Source: Roridomyces roridus (taxonomy: Eukaryota; Basidiomycota; Agaricomycetes; Agaricales; Mycenaceae). From it: a stretch of 64,000 nucleotides of DNA. Positions 11,164 to 22,923 of the stretch are shown here, one piece after another. Location: assembly GCA_029378245.1 (NCBI GenBank), contig JARKIF010000100.1:53152-117151 (forward strand), read 5' to 3'. A program made the translations under genes and the position numbers. Under the pieces are notes generated by a model. That model saw only the letters and a list, made by a program, of their open reading frames with translations, had not been told where the DNA came from and searched no databases. Position 1 is the first letter of the stretch, and every line of letters begins with the position of its first letter.

Positions 11164-11957
11164 ACTGCCGTGTATTTTTACGAATACGAATCAGATTTTT
11201 TGGCTGGGATTCCACGAGCACTTCTCTCATTGTCAAGTATCCATCTGTCTATCAACACTCTTCGTGGTCAGACTGGCTCCGATCCCATTCACTCTGCGAT
11301 TTATGTGATTAAGGAGCCCAAATTCACTTCACGATGAACCAACAATCGTGTTGCGAACCCAGGAAGGAGCTGGAGGATGCAAGTGAGTTGCTCCGTTGGG
11401 GAGCGGGATATGAGCGCCCGGCTATTTTTGCAGCTTCGACGGCCCCGTGTCGATGTCTCTTGCCACGACGCCAACTGGAGAATAACGGAACTTGGAGGAC
11501 TTGCTTCTCGAATGCGGCTTCCGTGGCAGGGTCCTGTCGACCTCAGAAGAGCTTGGGTTCGCTGAACATCTTTCAGAGCAAGGTCGAGGTCTCGTGCAGC
11601 CACCGATCTCTTCTCCTCCAGAGAGCTGAATGCAGAGACGAGCGAGTCATCAAACAAGGCATCCTGATGATCGAGCTGAAGAGATATTTTGGCTTGAGAA
11701 ATCCAGTACGTACCATGAGAATCGAGTCAGAGAAGCCCGTGTTGAAGATTGATTATCCGGCCTCGACTCTGGTGACTAGGTTTGGTCTAGGTGGTCTTCA
11801 AAGTCGCCGAGGTAAGTATTAGGGCAGTCGGGCTTTTGCCCAGAATTAATCTTGGAAAGAGCCTTGGAGTCGCCGCCGTAGGAGATACGGCAGCGCCCCA
11901 AATTACATCCTCAGTTATAAGCCCGAGCAGCACGTTCGTTGCGAGGTATACAAACTC
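11164..11957. other. No gene recognised
   Basis: Open frames of 60-160 codons occur on both strands, but they overlap, lack family resemblance and do not connect through introns. The final part must contain the promoter of the small gene at 11958. Confidence 0.4.
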
Positions 11958-12279
11958 ATGTCTACTCCACAATCCCCAAGCTCACTAAAGGGAGTCAAGT
12001 TCAAACAGTGGGTGCCGCCCGACGAGAGGGCACCCCGTGCTGGGTTCTTCACGAAGATGGTAGAGAGGGTGTTTGGGACGAGCGAGGAGCGGGACAGGAA
12101 GAAGCGTTTTTCGAAGCAGGTGGGTTTCGATAATATTCGGTCCAGCTTGGATTAATTTCGAGTAGACGGACGAGTACTACGCGGTTGTCGAGCCTCGGCG
12201 CGAGACCAGCAGGGATGGCGAAGGAACAGCGAATATCTTGCAGCAAGGACTCGCTTTGATTTCGAGTCGCCGTTCTTAA
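11958..12279 (+). CDS. Small uncharacterised protein (91 aa)
   Basis: Two exons, 11958-12119 and 12166-12279, join in frame across a 46-nt intron with a normal GTGGGT donor and TAG acceptor. The product is a charged, soluble protein. Its first half contains LKGVKFKQWVPPDERAPRAGFF followed by a basic/acidic helix-like stretch. Its second half begins TDEYYAVVEPRR and ends LALISSRRS. There is no signal peptide, membrane segment or cysteine motif. I do not recognise the family. Support comes from the clean splice, one continuous frame and a coding-like amino-acid composition. It sits alone between the decayed GMC copy A and the phospholipase gene on the same strand. Confidence 0.55.
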
Positions 12280-12975
12280 AAAAAGAAGGTTAGCAGAACA
12301 CACAATCAGATTTGGGAGTTCTCTCACAAAATACTAGCGAGAAGGCCGACTGCCACCGCCGCCGGAATTGAGGCTGGAGATAAGGATTGTATGTAACACC
12401 GCGGGCTTGAATCTTTTTGTCGTTTTCTCTGTACTTCTGATGAGTTGTATGAACGGTGCAGACCGACCTTGGACAGCCTTTGGTCGATGGAAACAGCCTT
12501 GGGCGCCTGCAGGCTGGGGCGCATTGACGCCGTCCCTTCTGCCGTGCTCAGGTGACACCGTCGGCTAACTCCTTCCTCTCCCACCTCTCGTCGTCGGCAG
12601 TCGGGACCGCGGTGCATAGCGCCTATCACTCGTCGACCGAGTCTTGTTGCATCATAGAGACAACTAGCCCCGCAGTTGTGCCAGAGACTACGCAGCTGCC
12701 CCGCGGCATCATCGCACAGCCCATCGCGCGTGTCTGCAAAACTCTATCCTCGACTTCCTCAGAGAAAGTCTGTGCACTGGATTCGAGCGCTCATCGAAGG
12801 AAACAAGGCGGGAGTAGATGGTAGTGGCCGGATTCACGACGTCCTTTTGGCACGGTTTTCACGGTCCATCTCCAGATCTCCCAATTGCGGCGCAGTGATG
12901 GTCTTTGACTCGGGTAACATTGTGAGTTTTTTTTTCCCTTTTGTCGTCCAAGAGCTGTGTGAGTCAACTCCGTAG
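12280..12975 (+). other. Probable 5' exons or leader of the phospholipase C gene
   Basis: A GT-AG intron (12922-12975) lies directly before the ATG at 12976. The frame upstream of it stays open through GAVMVFDSGNI, so the true protein probably begins further upstream. Several open pieces between 12540 and 12920 (for example the Ser-rich frame from 12552) could be N-terminal exons, but I could not join them to a start codon without a stop. The region is therefore left unassigned. Confidence 0.4.
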
Positions 12976-15900
12976 ATGGGCCACCAGCGAGTCATGGAGG
13001 GAATCGAGGAGATGATGTCAAGTTTGGCCGTCACGGGCGGCAAACACGACTCTTTCTTAAACCCCACAATCGACCGTAATGCGTCCTACTATTCGGGCGC
13101 CACCCGAATGCCAGACCCCTCGCACATGCTACGCCGAGCAGCCAATATCATGAGCTCCCCAACGGACAGACCACCCTCTCTGCAGTCCACACGCCGGAGG
13201 CTCAGCGCGTCCATCCGTCGTCGTCTCGGTCGCTTCTCCCGCTCAAAGTCACGCAGCAGCAGTGACGAGACCACGTCGAGGGGCTCCACCTCCAGCGCAG
13301 ACGACCTCGTTCCAAAGGCCCTGCAAGACGGCATATATCTCACCAAAATCTCGTTAAAAAAGCAGCGCAAGCTGCTCTTTCGGCTCGATCCTGACCGCGG
13401 ACAGCTCATCTGGGAGTCCAAGGTCACCAAGTACGGTACGTTTGTCGGTCTATCTTTCGTGTAGCATGGCCTCAACGCGTCCGCAGTCCCCATAGAGGCC
13501 GTACGCGAGCTGCGGTCAGGTGCCGATGCGAAAGCATATCGGGAGCAGTTCCAGCCTCAGACGCAGGACGACGAGGAGCGCTGGCTTACCATCGTCTATA
13601 TGGTCAATTCAGCGTGGAAGACGATGCATCTCCTCGCTCCTAACAAAGAGATCATGGACATGTGGACTACTGCCATGCGGCGGCTGCATTCTGCGCAGAG
13701 TGATTTGATGTATGGGCTCGGGCAGGGCGAGTTGCTCGAGGCTGTATGGGAGCGGCATTACTGGAATGCCAAGGGGTTTTCGTTTGAGGATATCGAGAGG
13801 TTGTGTAGGAGGCTGAATGTCAGTCTTCGGGAGGAAGAGCTGAGGCGTCTATTTCAAGTGAGCGTCCCTCTCTGTTTCAATGTGGCTACTGACTTTTTTT
13901 TCGCAGCAATCGGACTCTAATCAGGGCGGTTGTCTTGATTTCGAGGACTTTCAGCGCTTCGTCAAGTTGCTCAGGGCTCGTCCGGATATCGAGCGAATCT
14001 ACAAGCACCTGACCAAGAAGCAGGGTCGTTTCGACTTTGAGGTGTTTCAGCGATTCATGCGAGATATACAACGCGTAGGTCCATCGTACTACCATTGTAT
14101 GTCTTATAACGCGTCATACAGACCCCACTGGGCCCTACTGACTTGCGATCCTTATTCGAGTCTTACGCCGATGGTATTCCCTCCAGTCCCGACGTTTCCT
14201 CCCTGACGGACTACTCTGTCCCTCCCACGACCATCTCTCTGGAATCTTTCGCCTCCTTTCTGCTTTCCACCGACAACCCTGCTATTCTTGACCCCGAAGA
14301 GCAGCGGGAGGAACCCCACCACAGCGGGCATCATGTCCATCGCTACCCCAAAATCGGCGTTTCCGAGGCCGTTTTCCCAACCTCCACCGACACGTACCAT
14401 GGCCCTGGCCACGACATGACACGCCCGCTATCAGAGTACTACATCTCCTCATCACACAACACGTACCTCCTCGGGCACCAGCTCGTTGGCGAGAGCACCA
14501 TCGAGGGCTACGTCCGGGCCCTCCAGGCCGGCTGCCGCTGCGTCGAAATTGATATCCACCAAGGGCCGACGCTGCCCATCATTACGCACGGCAACACCCT
14601 CACCTCCAAGCTCCCTCTGCGCACGGTATGCGAAGCGATCAATCAATATGCCTTTGTCGCCTCGCCCTACCCGCTCATCATCTCTGCCGAGATCCACTGC
14701 TCGCCCGCGCAGCAGGATATGGTCGTCGATATTATGAGCGAGGTGTTTGGCGACAAGCTTATGCGAGCGCCTGTGAATGGCAGGCCGCCTATACAGGAGC
14801 TGCCGAGCCCGATGGAGCTGCGGGGAATGATCATGCTCAAGGCCAAGAACCTGTATGTGGCGAGGGAGGCGCCGTTGGTGGGTGGGCAGGTTGCGCCTGT
14901 GGGCAACGAGGTGCCGGTATATACGTCGGCGGATTCGACGGCGGAGGACTCGGAGAAGCTAGAGGAGGGGTATGTCGCTGTTCCCAGGAGTCCTTCGTCG
15001 CCGTTACTGGAACCCCGCTCTCCTCCGTTGCTGCAAAAGGCCAGCGCTGCGATGCGGCGAGTGCGCAGCCGCAGTCGGGGTCACTCGCATTCACACTCGT
15101 CAGATTCCCCACCGTCTTCTTTCATGCCACTTTCCCCGACGGAGAAGCCCAAGATGTCTTTTGCGCTGCTTTCCCTCCTGGTATACACCGTCGGCGTCAA
15201 GTACCGCGGGATCAACAAGAAGGAGGAGTACGCCCCACAGCATATGTTCTCGCTGTCTGAGAACACGGCCAACAAGATCGTGCGCTCGGGCGCGGTGCTC
15301 GACCTCATCAAGCACAATCGCACGCATCTCGTCAGGCTGTATCCCAAAGGCACGCGGTTAAAGTCGTCGAATTACCTCCCGCATACCTACTGGAGTGCTG
15401 GCGCGCAGCTCATAGCGCTAAATTGGCAGACGATGGATATGGGGTGTATGATGAATCATGCCATGTTTCAGCGGAATGGGGGATGCGGGTATGTGATGAA
15501 GCCGCGGGCGTTGAGGCTGCCGAATCAGAAGGAGATGTTGGGCAAGCGGACGGAGCATGTGTTGGAGGTTGGAGTGGTTTCGGCGCAGCAGTTGCCTCCG
15601 TCGAAAGATGGGAATGGGAGTGTTGATCCGTTTGTGGAGGTGACGATGTATGTGCCGGATTGGAGTGGTTTTCAGTCTCAGTCTCCGGGTTCTTATCTTG
15701 GTGCGGGTGGGGTGCCTGGGTCTCCGCAGACCCCGCAGGGAGGAATGGCGTACCGGTCGATGACCTCCGTTGTGAAGAACAACGGCTTCAACCCAGTATG
15801 GGAGGAGAAGCTGGCGATACCCTTTTCATGCGTGGGCGAGATGATGGAGCTCATCTTTGTGCGATTTGCAGTCAGGCAGGAGGGGAGCAAGGACGACGAC

Positions 15901-16035
15901 GAGCCGTTGGCTGTGTATTGCGCGCCGCTCGCGTGTTTGCAGCAAGGGTACAGGCAGCTGCCGTTGCATGATACACAGTTGGCGCAGTATCTGTTTTCGA
16001 CGCTGTTTGTCAAGATTGCGGTGAAGGATTTATAG
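12976..16035 (+). CDS. Phosphoinositide-specific phospholipase C (delta-like)
   Basis: Hydrolyses PIP2 to IP3 and diacylglycerol at the plasma membrane. Exons 12976-13435, 13487-13857, 13907-14074 and 14122-16035 join in frame to 970 residues, plus possible upstream exons. Order of domains: Ser/Arg-rich N-terminus; PH-like region (YLTKISLKKQRKLLFRLD ... VPIEAVRELRSG); EF-hand-type region (about residues 230-340). The X box follows, with both catalytic histidines (SSSHNTYLLG and IITHGNTLTSK) and the acidic metal ligands in CVEIDIHQGP and IISAEIHC. A long Ser/Arg-rich linker separates it from the Y box (KYRGINKKEEYAPQHMFSLSE ... YLPHTYWSAGAQLIALNWQ). A C-terminal C2 domain begins EHVLEVGVVSAQQLPPSKDGNG. 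All catalytic positions I can name are kept. Its stop lies about 60 bases from the stop of the convergent dioxygenase gene. Confidence 0.9.
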
Positions 16036-16095
16036 AGTAATAATGGACTAATCATAGCAATCGCTACAAAATGTACAACCACTGTAGAATAGAAT

Positions 16096-17424
16096 TCATT
16101 TACGAAGCATCCGTCCTCGGTCCAGCAGCGCATCAGCCTCAAAGTAACACCCTTTGAGCCACCTATTGGGCTCCCCGTCCCTCTGCCCGTCCTCACCCTC
16201 CTTGTCAGAAAAGGCGGTCCGCGCATGCAACACGCGTCGATTATCAAAGATAACCGCGTCGCCCTCTTTGAGTGTATACATATACTCGCGCTCCCTGTCC
16301 GCGAGGAGCTCCGAAAAGCGCTTGAGGGCGGTGTAGAACTCTGGGGGCGTGTGTAGGGGTAGAGGGGCCTGGAAGGGAGGGGAGTAGTTGATTTGGGATA
16401 TCCTGCCATCGTCGGCAAGCTCGATGGTGGGATGTGTCTGATGCAGGTGATGCCCGTCGTTGACGTAGTGGAACGCAACAGGCGTGCGTGCGAGGATGTC
16501 GAACGCTTCGGGAGAAGATAGGCGGAGGGCCGATGCGGCGTGGAAGGCGTCGACAAAGTATGAGGCGCCGCCGTGGACGCGGTTTCGGAGGCAGTGCAGG
16601 ATTTGGTATTTCGGGGGGTGTTGGAAGTATCTTTGGAGAGATAAGCCCCCGAGTCGATGAATGGATTGGGAGAGACGCACAAAAGATCCATGTGTAACCC
16701 CAAGTCGAGATTCGTATACGCGATGTTCCGACTATCCCGTAGATTGACGACATCCCAGACCTGCCCGTAAAAGGTCTCTCGGATGAAGCTGAACTTGTCT
16801 GCCAACTTGCGTAATTCACATTTGGCGTCGCTAGTCTCCTCGTTGGGCACCCCAGTCTACAAGAATCAGTCGGCCTGTTCACGACGGATATTACAGGGAC
16901 GTACGCACGACAAAGAGGAGCCCGTGGGCCGTGAGCTGGTCGATTGCACTGCGGAGACCCCGCCTGTCCTCGAGGGAAGAGTAAGGCATGAACAGGCTCG
17001 TGGATGCGGATACGTCGGTCTTGGACCAGGGTCGCTCGCGCGTGGTGTCTTCGCGGTGGAAAGCGGCAAGCTTCTCAGAGGAGGAATGCCGCCTGAGGAA
17101 ATCCTGCGGGAAGAAGGAGGAGTGGCCGTCGGTCCATTGGATACGCAGGCCGTCGGAAGTGAGGGTGATACCGCCGGGGCCGTCGAGAGGTTGGATATCG
17201 ACAGGGATGTCGGAGGAGCGATGTAGCTTTTGGGACGTGGAGGGGTGAATGCAGGTTGGGGAGAGGCAGGAGTCTCGGAGCCAGATGAAAGGGAAGGACG
17301 CGCCGAGTGCGTCGATGGTTAGGCTCTTGCCATCGTTGGTGCGGGCGATGGAAGACCAGAGGCGGGAGTGATCCCGGGGAGGAGCCTGCAGAGCTCGGCG
17401 GTATATCGACCCAAGGAGAGACAT
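16096..17424 (-). CDS. TauD/TfdA 2-oxoglutarate dioxygenase, gamma-butyrobetaine hydroxylase-like
   Basis: Exons 16909-17424, 16681-16856 and 16096-16630 (minus strand) join in frame to 408 residues, the size of gamma-butyrobetaine or trimethyllysine dioxygenases of the carnitine pathway. The N-terminal third has the small domain typical of these enzymes, with WLRDSCLSPTCIHPST. This keeps two of the cysteines that bind zinc in BBOX-type proteins. The catalytic domain shows the iron HxD as LGLHMDLL, the distal histidine in RRVLHARTAF, and a 2-oxoglutarate-binding arginine region near NRWLKGCYFEADAL at the C-terminus. The first exon starts MSLLGSIYRRALQAPP, which could be a short mitochondrial presequence. 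It is probably one of the last two hydroxylations of carnitine synthesis; sequence alone does not settle which substrate. Confidence 0.85.
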
Positions 17425-17762
17425 GAGGGGAAGGAGGAAACCAGAGACATGATCGACTCGGATAAGATTGCGTTATCAGTTGCGCCGGATACCCGGAGTT
17501 AGGGGCTTGCTGCTAGTGGACGACCTCTCGCAGCTCGAAATGGAAATATCGAGCCTGTTTTTCTTCTCGGCGAATCCGAGGATGCACTTCCTCCGCCGCC
17601 TCCAGTTATGCAGTACTAGCTTGAGCTTGACTTGCAGATGAAGGTTGTGAATAGCAAGGTTTGGATGAAGTCACGTCATCTTGCAAACTTGCCCTCTTCC
17701 ATCCACGGCCCGGAAGCGCGATCCAGTCTTTCCACCGAAATGACAATGGCTCCCATTTAACG

Positions 17763-19579
17763 TCACATGTACTTCTCTTCGTCCATGTCGTCGAAAAACC
17801 AATGAGCCAAAAAATCGTCCCGTTCCTCTGTGCTTTCCGCAAGCTCCAACAGCGTCTCCTTCATCCTCTGGCTTTCCAACAAGACTTCCTCGTATGCTTC
17901 CTTTTTCACCCATCCCTTCGTCCCGCACCCAACTACACTCAGACAAAACATCAGATTCAGCTCCACCGCTACCTGGTCTTTATGCCACCGGTTTGCCGCC
18001 GTCACGTCCTCGGAGTCGAATGCGATGGGACACGGACCCGCAGCTGGCCCTGCGAGCGCGTCCCATTCCCGCGTCACCTGCATGAGCGAGCGCTTTAGGG
18101 GAAAAGTCTCGCCGTCCCACGGGGAGGAGGATTGGTCGAAGAGACGTTGGCGGAGCTGCATTTGGGGGTCCGTCATGGCCGCGTGATGTAGCGGGTTCAA
18201 CTCCTCCGTGTCCTTGAGGTACAGGTAATGCCTCAGATGGCGTCGCAGTCGATCCAGCTCTCTATCTTGCAGTACGTCGTCAAGGTCAGCAAAGTCGACT
18301 GGCAGGGAAGGCCGCGTCTTTGGATCGAAGGAGGGGTCGCCGTCATTTTTATCCACACAGCCGGGAATTCCGGCGACGAGTGAGATGGGCAGAATCGAGG
18401 CATATTGCCAGTCGATCAGGCTGCAAATTTTCCACTCGTCCGACTCGCTCGTTTTGGAGACTAGGATATTGCCTTCGTGGGAGAGATCTGGGTGGTGAAT
18501 GCGGAAAGAGCTGAGGGCAGGATCATGGGGAACGATTGACGGGGCGATGAGGAGGTAGCGATTCAGGCTCTCGGCGCGGTCTGAAGGCAGTTGCTCTTGG
18601 TAGTTGTACGCTTCCCGCCTCGAGCGGTAAAATGGAAACAAAGGCTGACCGAAACGTTCGAGGAATGCGAGTTCCTTGTGGGCGCCTCTGACGAGTGCGT
18701 CCTGCATCGTTTCATCTGGAATTATTGAGAATTTCAGGCGCGACGGAGAAGCAGAGAGCTACGCACATGGTCCCCGATTCACCTCAAGCTGCGATCTTCG
18801 TCCATGCCAAAGACTCGCCCTCACATCCGAGCCAACACAAAATCGCGGATCGTCAGGCATTGGAACTCCCTTTCCAGCGCTCACGTTCTCCAAATCGCGC
18901 GCATAATACAAGCTGCTGCCAGCGGGGAATTCAACACCCATCATTTTCGCCTCGAGTTTGACGAGCTGACGCACAACCGAAACGATGTCCTTTTCCCCGA
19001 AACTAGACGACACATCCCGCAGCTCGCTGCCGCGCATGTATTCCATAAAAATTTACCGCGTCTCAGCGGCATTTTCTTCCTCGGCCGAATACCCGTACAC
19101 CTGGGGAATCGGGATCCCAACGACGTTCCGGAGGTAGTCCATCGTCGCTACCTCACTAGCAAGTAGGTAATAGGATGGCTCATTGCATGGGTACGGGATT
19201 CGTGCGACCATTTGGAAGCCGTCGCGCATGGTGATGAGGAAGGAACGATTCCAGCTGCCTTCTGCAAGTTTTGTGAGAGAGATGATGTCGGAAGGGGTGC
19301 GTCCGACGGATTGGGCGGCGAGGAGACGCAAGCCTGCGATATTGAAGATAGTTCTGCGCTCGGAGAGTCGTAGGGCTTCGTTGTAGCTGATGTCGTGAGC
19401 TGACGGGGAGAAGACGAGTATGGTAGTTACATCCATCGCCCAGAGGTGTAATTGAAGAGGTCGTGCGGTGCTGCGCTCTTGGTATGCAACGCGCGCCACG
19501 AGCCTGGGAGGCATGCAAAGCTTGAAGGTCCCCGAGGCAATCTTAAAAATGCAGGAGAACGGAGTTTGACGATCCTCAT
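17763..19579 (-). pseudogene. APH/AIM9-like phosphotransferase with in-frame stop
   Basis: Aminoglycoside-phosphotransferase-fold protein of the fungal AIM9/FMP29 type, predicted mitochondrial. The first exon (19431-19579, or from an ATG at 19645) is basic and hydrophobic, then reads HDLFNYTSGRW. It splices to IYNEALRLSERRTIFN from 19386. The C-terminal exon 17763-18715 contains the catalytic loop HHPDLSHEGNILV and the metal-binding IDWQ. Between them the conserved block after EENAAETR is interrupted by TAA (19053-19055), where a Tyr codon is expected before IFMEYMRGSEL. The 54 nt starting at that point (19003-19056) begin GT and end AG, and can be removed without frame loss. The locus is therefore either broken by a nonsense mutation or makes a protein lacking this block. 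All else is intact. Confidence 0.65.
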
Positions 19580-19642
19580 TAAGTATCCGGAAAATAGGAG
19601 ACAAGAAAGAAGGGCATCAATTGATGCGCCGTCAATCAAAGC

Positions 19643-19905
19643 CATGCCCTCGACCGCCGCCCACGACGACTAACAGCCAGGAATACGTCACTACGCGTTA
19701 AAGAGGTGAGCTTGTCCCACGAACCGCCATGCGTCGACTAACAACGATAGTATGAGTTCCAAGCCCCCAGCTTTGGCCCATCTGCTCAACACGAACGATG
19801 CTCCGCTCGAAAGCCAAATCCCCGTCATCCACCACTTTCTTTCTCAAAAGCAGACGTGGCTCGACAAGCTCAAGCTACCGCTGTCAGAGCACGACGAAAT
19901 CGGCG
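19643..19905 (+). repeat. Truncated duplicate of the F-box gene 5' end
   Basis: This stretch repeats the start, first intron and second exon of the F-box gene at 21117, with the shared runs CTGCTCAACACGAACGATG and CCACTTTCTTTCTCAAAAGC. The copy is dead: its first reading frame stops after ten codons (TAA in CACGACGACTAA). Homology ends at GACGAAATCG (about 19905), exactly where the MLKL-like repeat unit begins. It also overlaps the alternative start of the divergent kinase-like gene. Confidence 0.7.
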
Positions 19906-20860
19906 CAGGGCAAATTTGGCGCTAAATCTCAACAGCTTTGAGCGCTTGCCGTTCTGTCTGCCATTCGCACGCCACGCATTCCTCCTCCTCCTCCCAGCCT
20001 CCTCCTCGACTCTCTGATCCCTATGCCTCGCATTCGTAGCACTCGAAAGACCTCATCGGACGCCCTCGATGCGGCCAAAGTCACTCTCAGGGCAATCCAG
20101 GCGTCTGCAGACGCATTTCCTCCCCTCAAGTCTGCGGTTTCAGGTGTGCTAGTCGTCTTGGAGTTGACTGAGGTGTGTCGTCTCTTCTCCTTCGAGCCGT
20201 TAACGTTCCCCCTCCTGAATACGAATGTCTTGAATCCAGAATGTCAGATCCAACAAGAAGGGGTGCAAGCACATTGCAACGCGCGCGGCACAACTCGTGC
20301 AGGACATCTGGAGCCAGACGAAAGACCTAGATATTGTCCTCCCGAACGAAGCGAAGGAGACCATTCGGCAGATTAGAAGGTACGTAGGCACTACGCAGTC
20401 TCCTCCTGGAAGCCAACCCAACCCTTGCTCGCAGGCTCCTCAAATAAATCAAAGTCTTCCTCGAAGAGCTCAACAAAGAGAACATCTTCCAACGATTAGC
20501 TCGCCAGGAGCGGCATAAAATGCGGATTGACAAGTATAGGAGGTTGTTGGACGAGGCGATGATGCACTTTAGTGTGCGTTTTCATTCCACTCTCCTTACT
20601 TCCCCAGCAAACTGACTGGCGATATTTGGCAGATCAACCTCGAACTGAGCCTCCACTGTATAAACGCGAGCCTCCACCGCTTGCACGCGAAATCCGCTGC
20701 GGCGCAGGACGCTATACTCGTTACCTCGTACTGGATGAGCGAGTCGGAGCGATTGGTGCGTGCTCTCTTAGAGCTGTAAACTAAAACGAAGCCTGATCTG
20801 GGCCTGGCGTACAGCAGCTTCTGACACGAATACGGGGTGAGTGTCATTAATATTCGGTGC
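19906..20860 (+). pseudogene. MLKL-N-terminal-like four-helix domain gene, copy M1 (nonsense)
   Basis: Third member of a repeat family also found at 47764 (M4) and, split, at 33.4-35.4 kb (M2/M3). Translation from 20023 gives MPRIRSTRKTSSDALDAAKVT, then, after an intron, NVRSNKKGCKHIATRAAQLV, the pattern of the helical N-terminal domain that basidiomycetes place in front of kinase or NACHT modules. The family is annotated as MLKL N-terminal-like or Cbl-N-terminal superfamily. Exon 3 begins LLK and then hits TAA (20445-20447), where the other copies have GAA. Later helices (FLEELNKEN, LLDEAMMHFS) are still recognisable. The unit brings about 115 bases of the common 5' flank with it. It has landed inside a duplicated F-box gene. 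Confidence 0.65.
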
Positions 20861-21116
20861 TGTTGAATTGGAACAGCGATACATGTTGAATTGGCCCAAC
20901 TCTAGATCTCTAGACTCTCGGCACTTGGAAGTTGCTGAAATAGCGGCATATTTTACCAGAGTCCCTCCGGAGTCCGAGCTGGCTCCGCGACGCGGTAGAG
21001 GGCGGTTCAGGATGTGGGATGCGTCTTGGATGCGTGTGTTGCGCCTCGTGACGGAAAGCGTCACGTGGACGCGATTTCGGACGCACAGCGTCCATCAAAT
21101 CACGGCTTCTTACCCA

Positions 21117-22537
21117 ATGCCGTCGACCTCTACTCACGACCACCAACAGCCAGGGACGACCCAAGACGCGTCAAAGAAGTGAGCTTGGCCCACGAACCGC
21201 CATACGTGTCGACTAACAACGATAGTACGAAATCCGATTCCAAGCCCAGCTTTGGGCCCATCTGCTCAACACGAACGATGCTCCGCTCGAAAGCCAAATC
21301 CCCGTCATCCACCACTTTCTTTCTCAAAAGCAGACGCGCCTCGAAAAGCTCAAGTTACTGCTGTCAGAACACGACGAGATCGTGGAGTGTATCCGCACGC
21401 ATAACGCGATTCTCGCGCCCATTCGTCGCGTCTGCCTTTGCTTCTTTGACGCGTCAAGTGGGTGGTGAGATGGCGTATTCTCCCCCTTGGCGCCTCGGGC
21501 AGGTCTGCAGGGCTTGGAGATGCTTGGTGCTCGCTACCCCCTCCCTCTGGCATTTCATCGAAATCCGTCAATCTTTCACGCGCTCTGTTTGTTGCGATTC
21601 CCGGATGTCTCGTATGGACTTGTTGATCAAGCTTAGGCATCGTTGGGGCGCCCTCCGTATCAAGGCCCTCGGCGCATACTCTGCACTCCGCGCCGAGCTG
21701 GGACGCATTCCTGGTCCATTCCCCCAGCTCAAAAGATTTGAACTCCTCGATCGCCACTTCGGACTCTCATGGCAAGAGGGGAACTCGCAGGTTCCTGATC
21801 TCAATGAAATCAGCCACATTGCCCCTACCGGCGTCATATCACCTCGTTTCTCCATTCCGTGGGCGCAATGGACGCGCTTCCGGGGCAGGTTGAGCACAGA
21901 CCTACTGCTCTTCATATCTTCCTCTCCCTACCTAGTCGATTGCTGCCTTCAATTTAACTGTCCCCTTCCCACAAACAAAACACTCATTGAATTCCTCCGC
22001 CTCCGCCATCTCCGCGTTGACGATAGCCGTTTCTTGGACCACATCATAGCGCCGGCTCTCGAGGATCTACTTCTCGAGAAAGACGGCCGTCACCTTCTTT
22101 CCTTCATGCAACGCTCATCGTGTCAATTGAGGCGTTTGGTTTTGAAGGTTTGCTCGCTTGTGTGGCAGCAGTTCGCTGCCCTTCTGCGCAACCTCCCGCA
22201 TCTCGAATACCTCGCTGTCGAGGTCATGTATCCAAACTCCAAATTCTGGAAGGCCTTGGCGGACACCACTGCCGCGACCGCCCTGTGCCCCAAACTCAAG
22301 CTCCTCGCATGTCCGTGGTACAGCAACCTTTGGGAAGAAGACATCTTCGAGAAGATACGTTCTCGTCATGCTAGCAACTACCCACCGCTCACGTTGCGCT
22401 TCATTTCGTTTTGCGACGAGTGCTCACAAAGCACTGACGCGCTGCTGAAACCGCATCAGAAGCAGATCGCTGGGCTTGACGTGAAAGTTCTGGGAGGCAG
22501 TGAATCTGCCGAGTTCCTGCGCGAAGGCTGGGCGTAG
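21117..22537 (+). CDS. F-box-type protein with degenerate or spliced-out F-box core
   Basis: Agaricomycete F-box family protein, normally a substrate adaptor of SCF ubiquitin ligases. Exon 1 (MPSTSTHDHQQPGTTQDASK) splices at 21178 to a coiled region (FQAQLWAHLLNTND ... SEHDEIVECIRTHNAILAPIRR). This arrangement, helix then IRRLPPE, is typical of the family. Here the LPPE...IF core that should follow IRR is missing: the frame shifts, and only removal of a 40-nt GT-AG segment (about 21430-21469) rejoins it to MAYSPPWRLGQVCRAWR. The remaining 360 residues form the usual irregular leucine-rich tail and end SAEFLREGWA. It may therefore be a functional protein lacking most of the F-box, or a recent pseudogene. 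The 5' end exists in duplicate at 19643-19905. Confidence 0.6.
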
Positions 22538-22923
22538 GAATGAATACTTGACCAGCGGTCCTTCATTTTCGTTTGCTCGTTGTGATAGTTTCGCTCGGAG
22601 GACCAGGCTGCATGAATGCCTTGCAATTGTAGTAGATACATTCGGTTTTTGTAATTTACAGCAAAAGAAACATCACCCGCTTCTGTGCTCAATCGGAAGC
22701 GATAAGAATGCATTTGGCTGTCCTGGGTGGGCGCATAAGGGCAAAAGAGAAGTCAGTCCTGATCACAGCCGCCATTCCGCCAACGCCGCCCCGCCTGCGA
22801 CCGCGAGAGCCTCTTCACAGAAATGATCCATCCAAAAAGGACCCGAAGCATTAATTTACACCCTTAACTTAATACAAGGAGAAGTTGACACATACACTTT
22901 ATTCATGTACATCGCCCTCCTCC
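22538..22923. other. 3' flank, no gene recognised
   Basis: Short frames only. The stretch separates the F-box gene from the end of the convergent secreted-protein gene and contains AATTTACA and AATTAATTT-type A/T-rich signals of the sort found near fungal polyadenylation sites. Confidence 0.35.

Noticed and set aside
11334..11822. 162-codon plus-strand frame as a gene
   Set aside because: It overlaps an equally long minus-strand frame, does not connect through introns to anything and has no recognisable segment.
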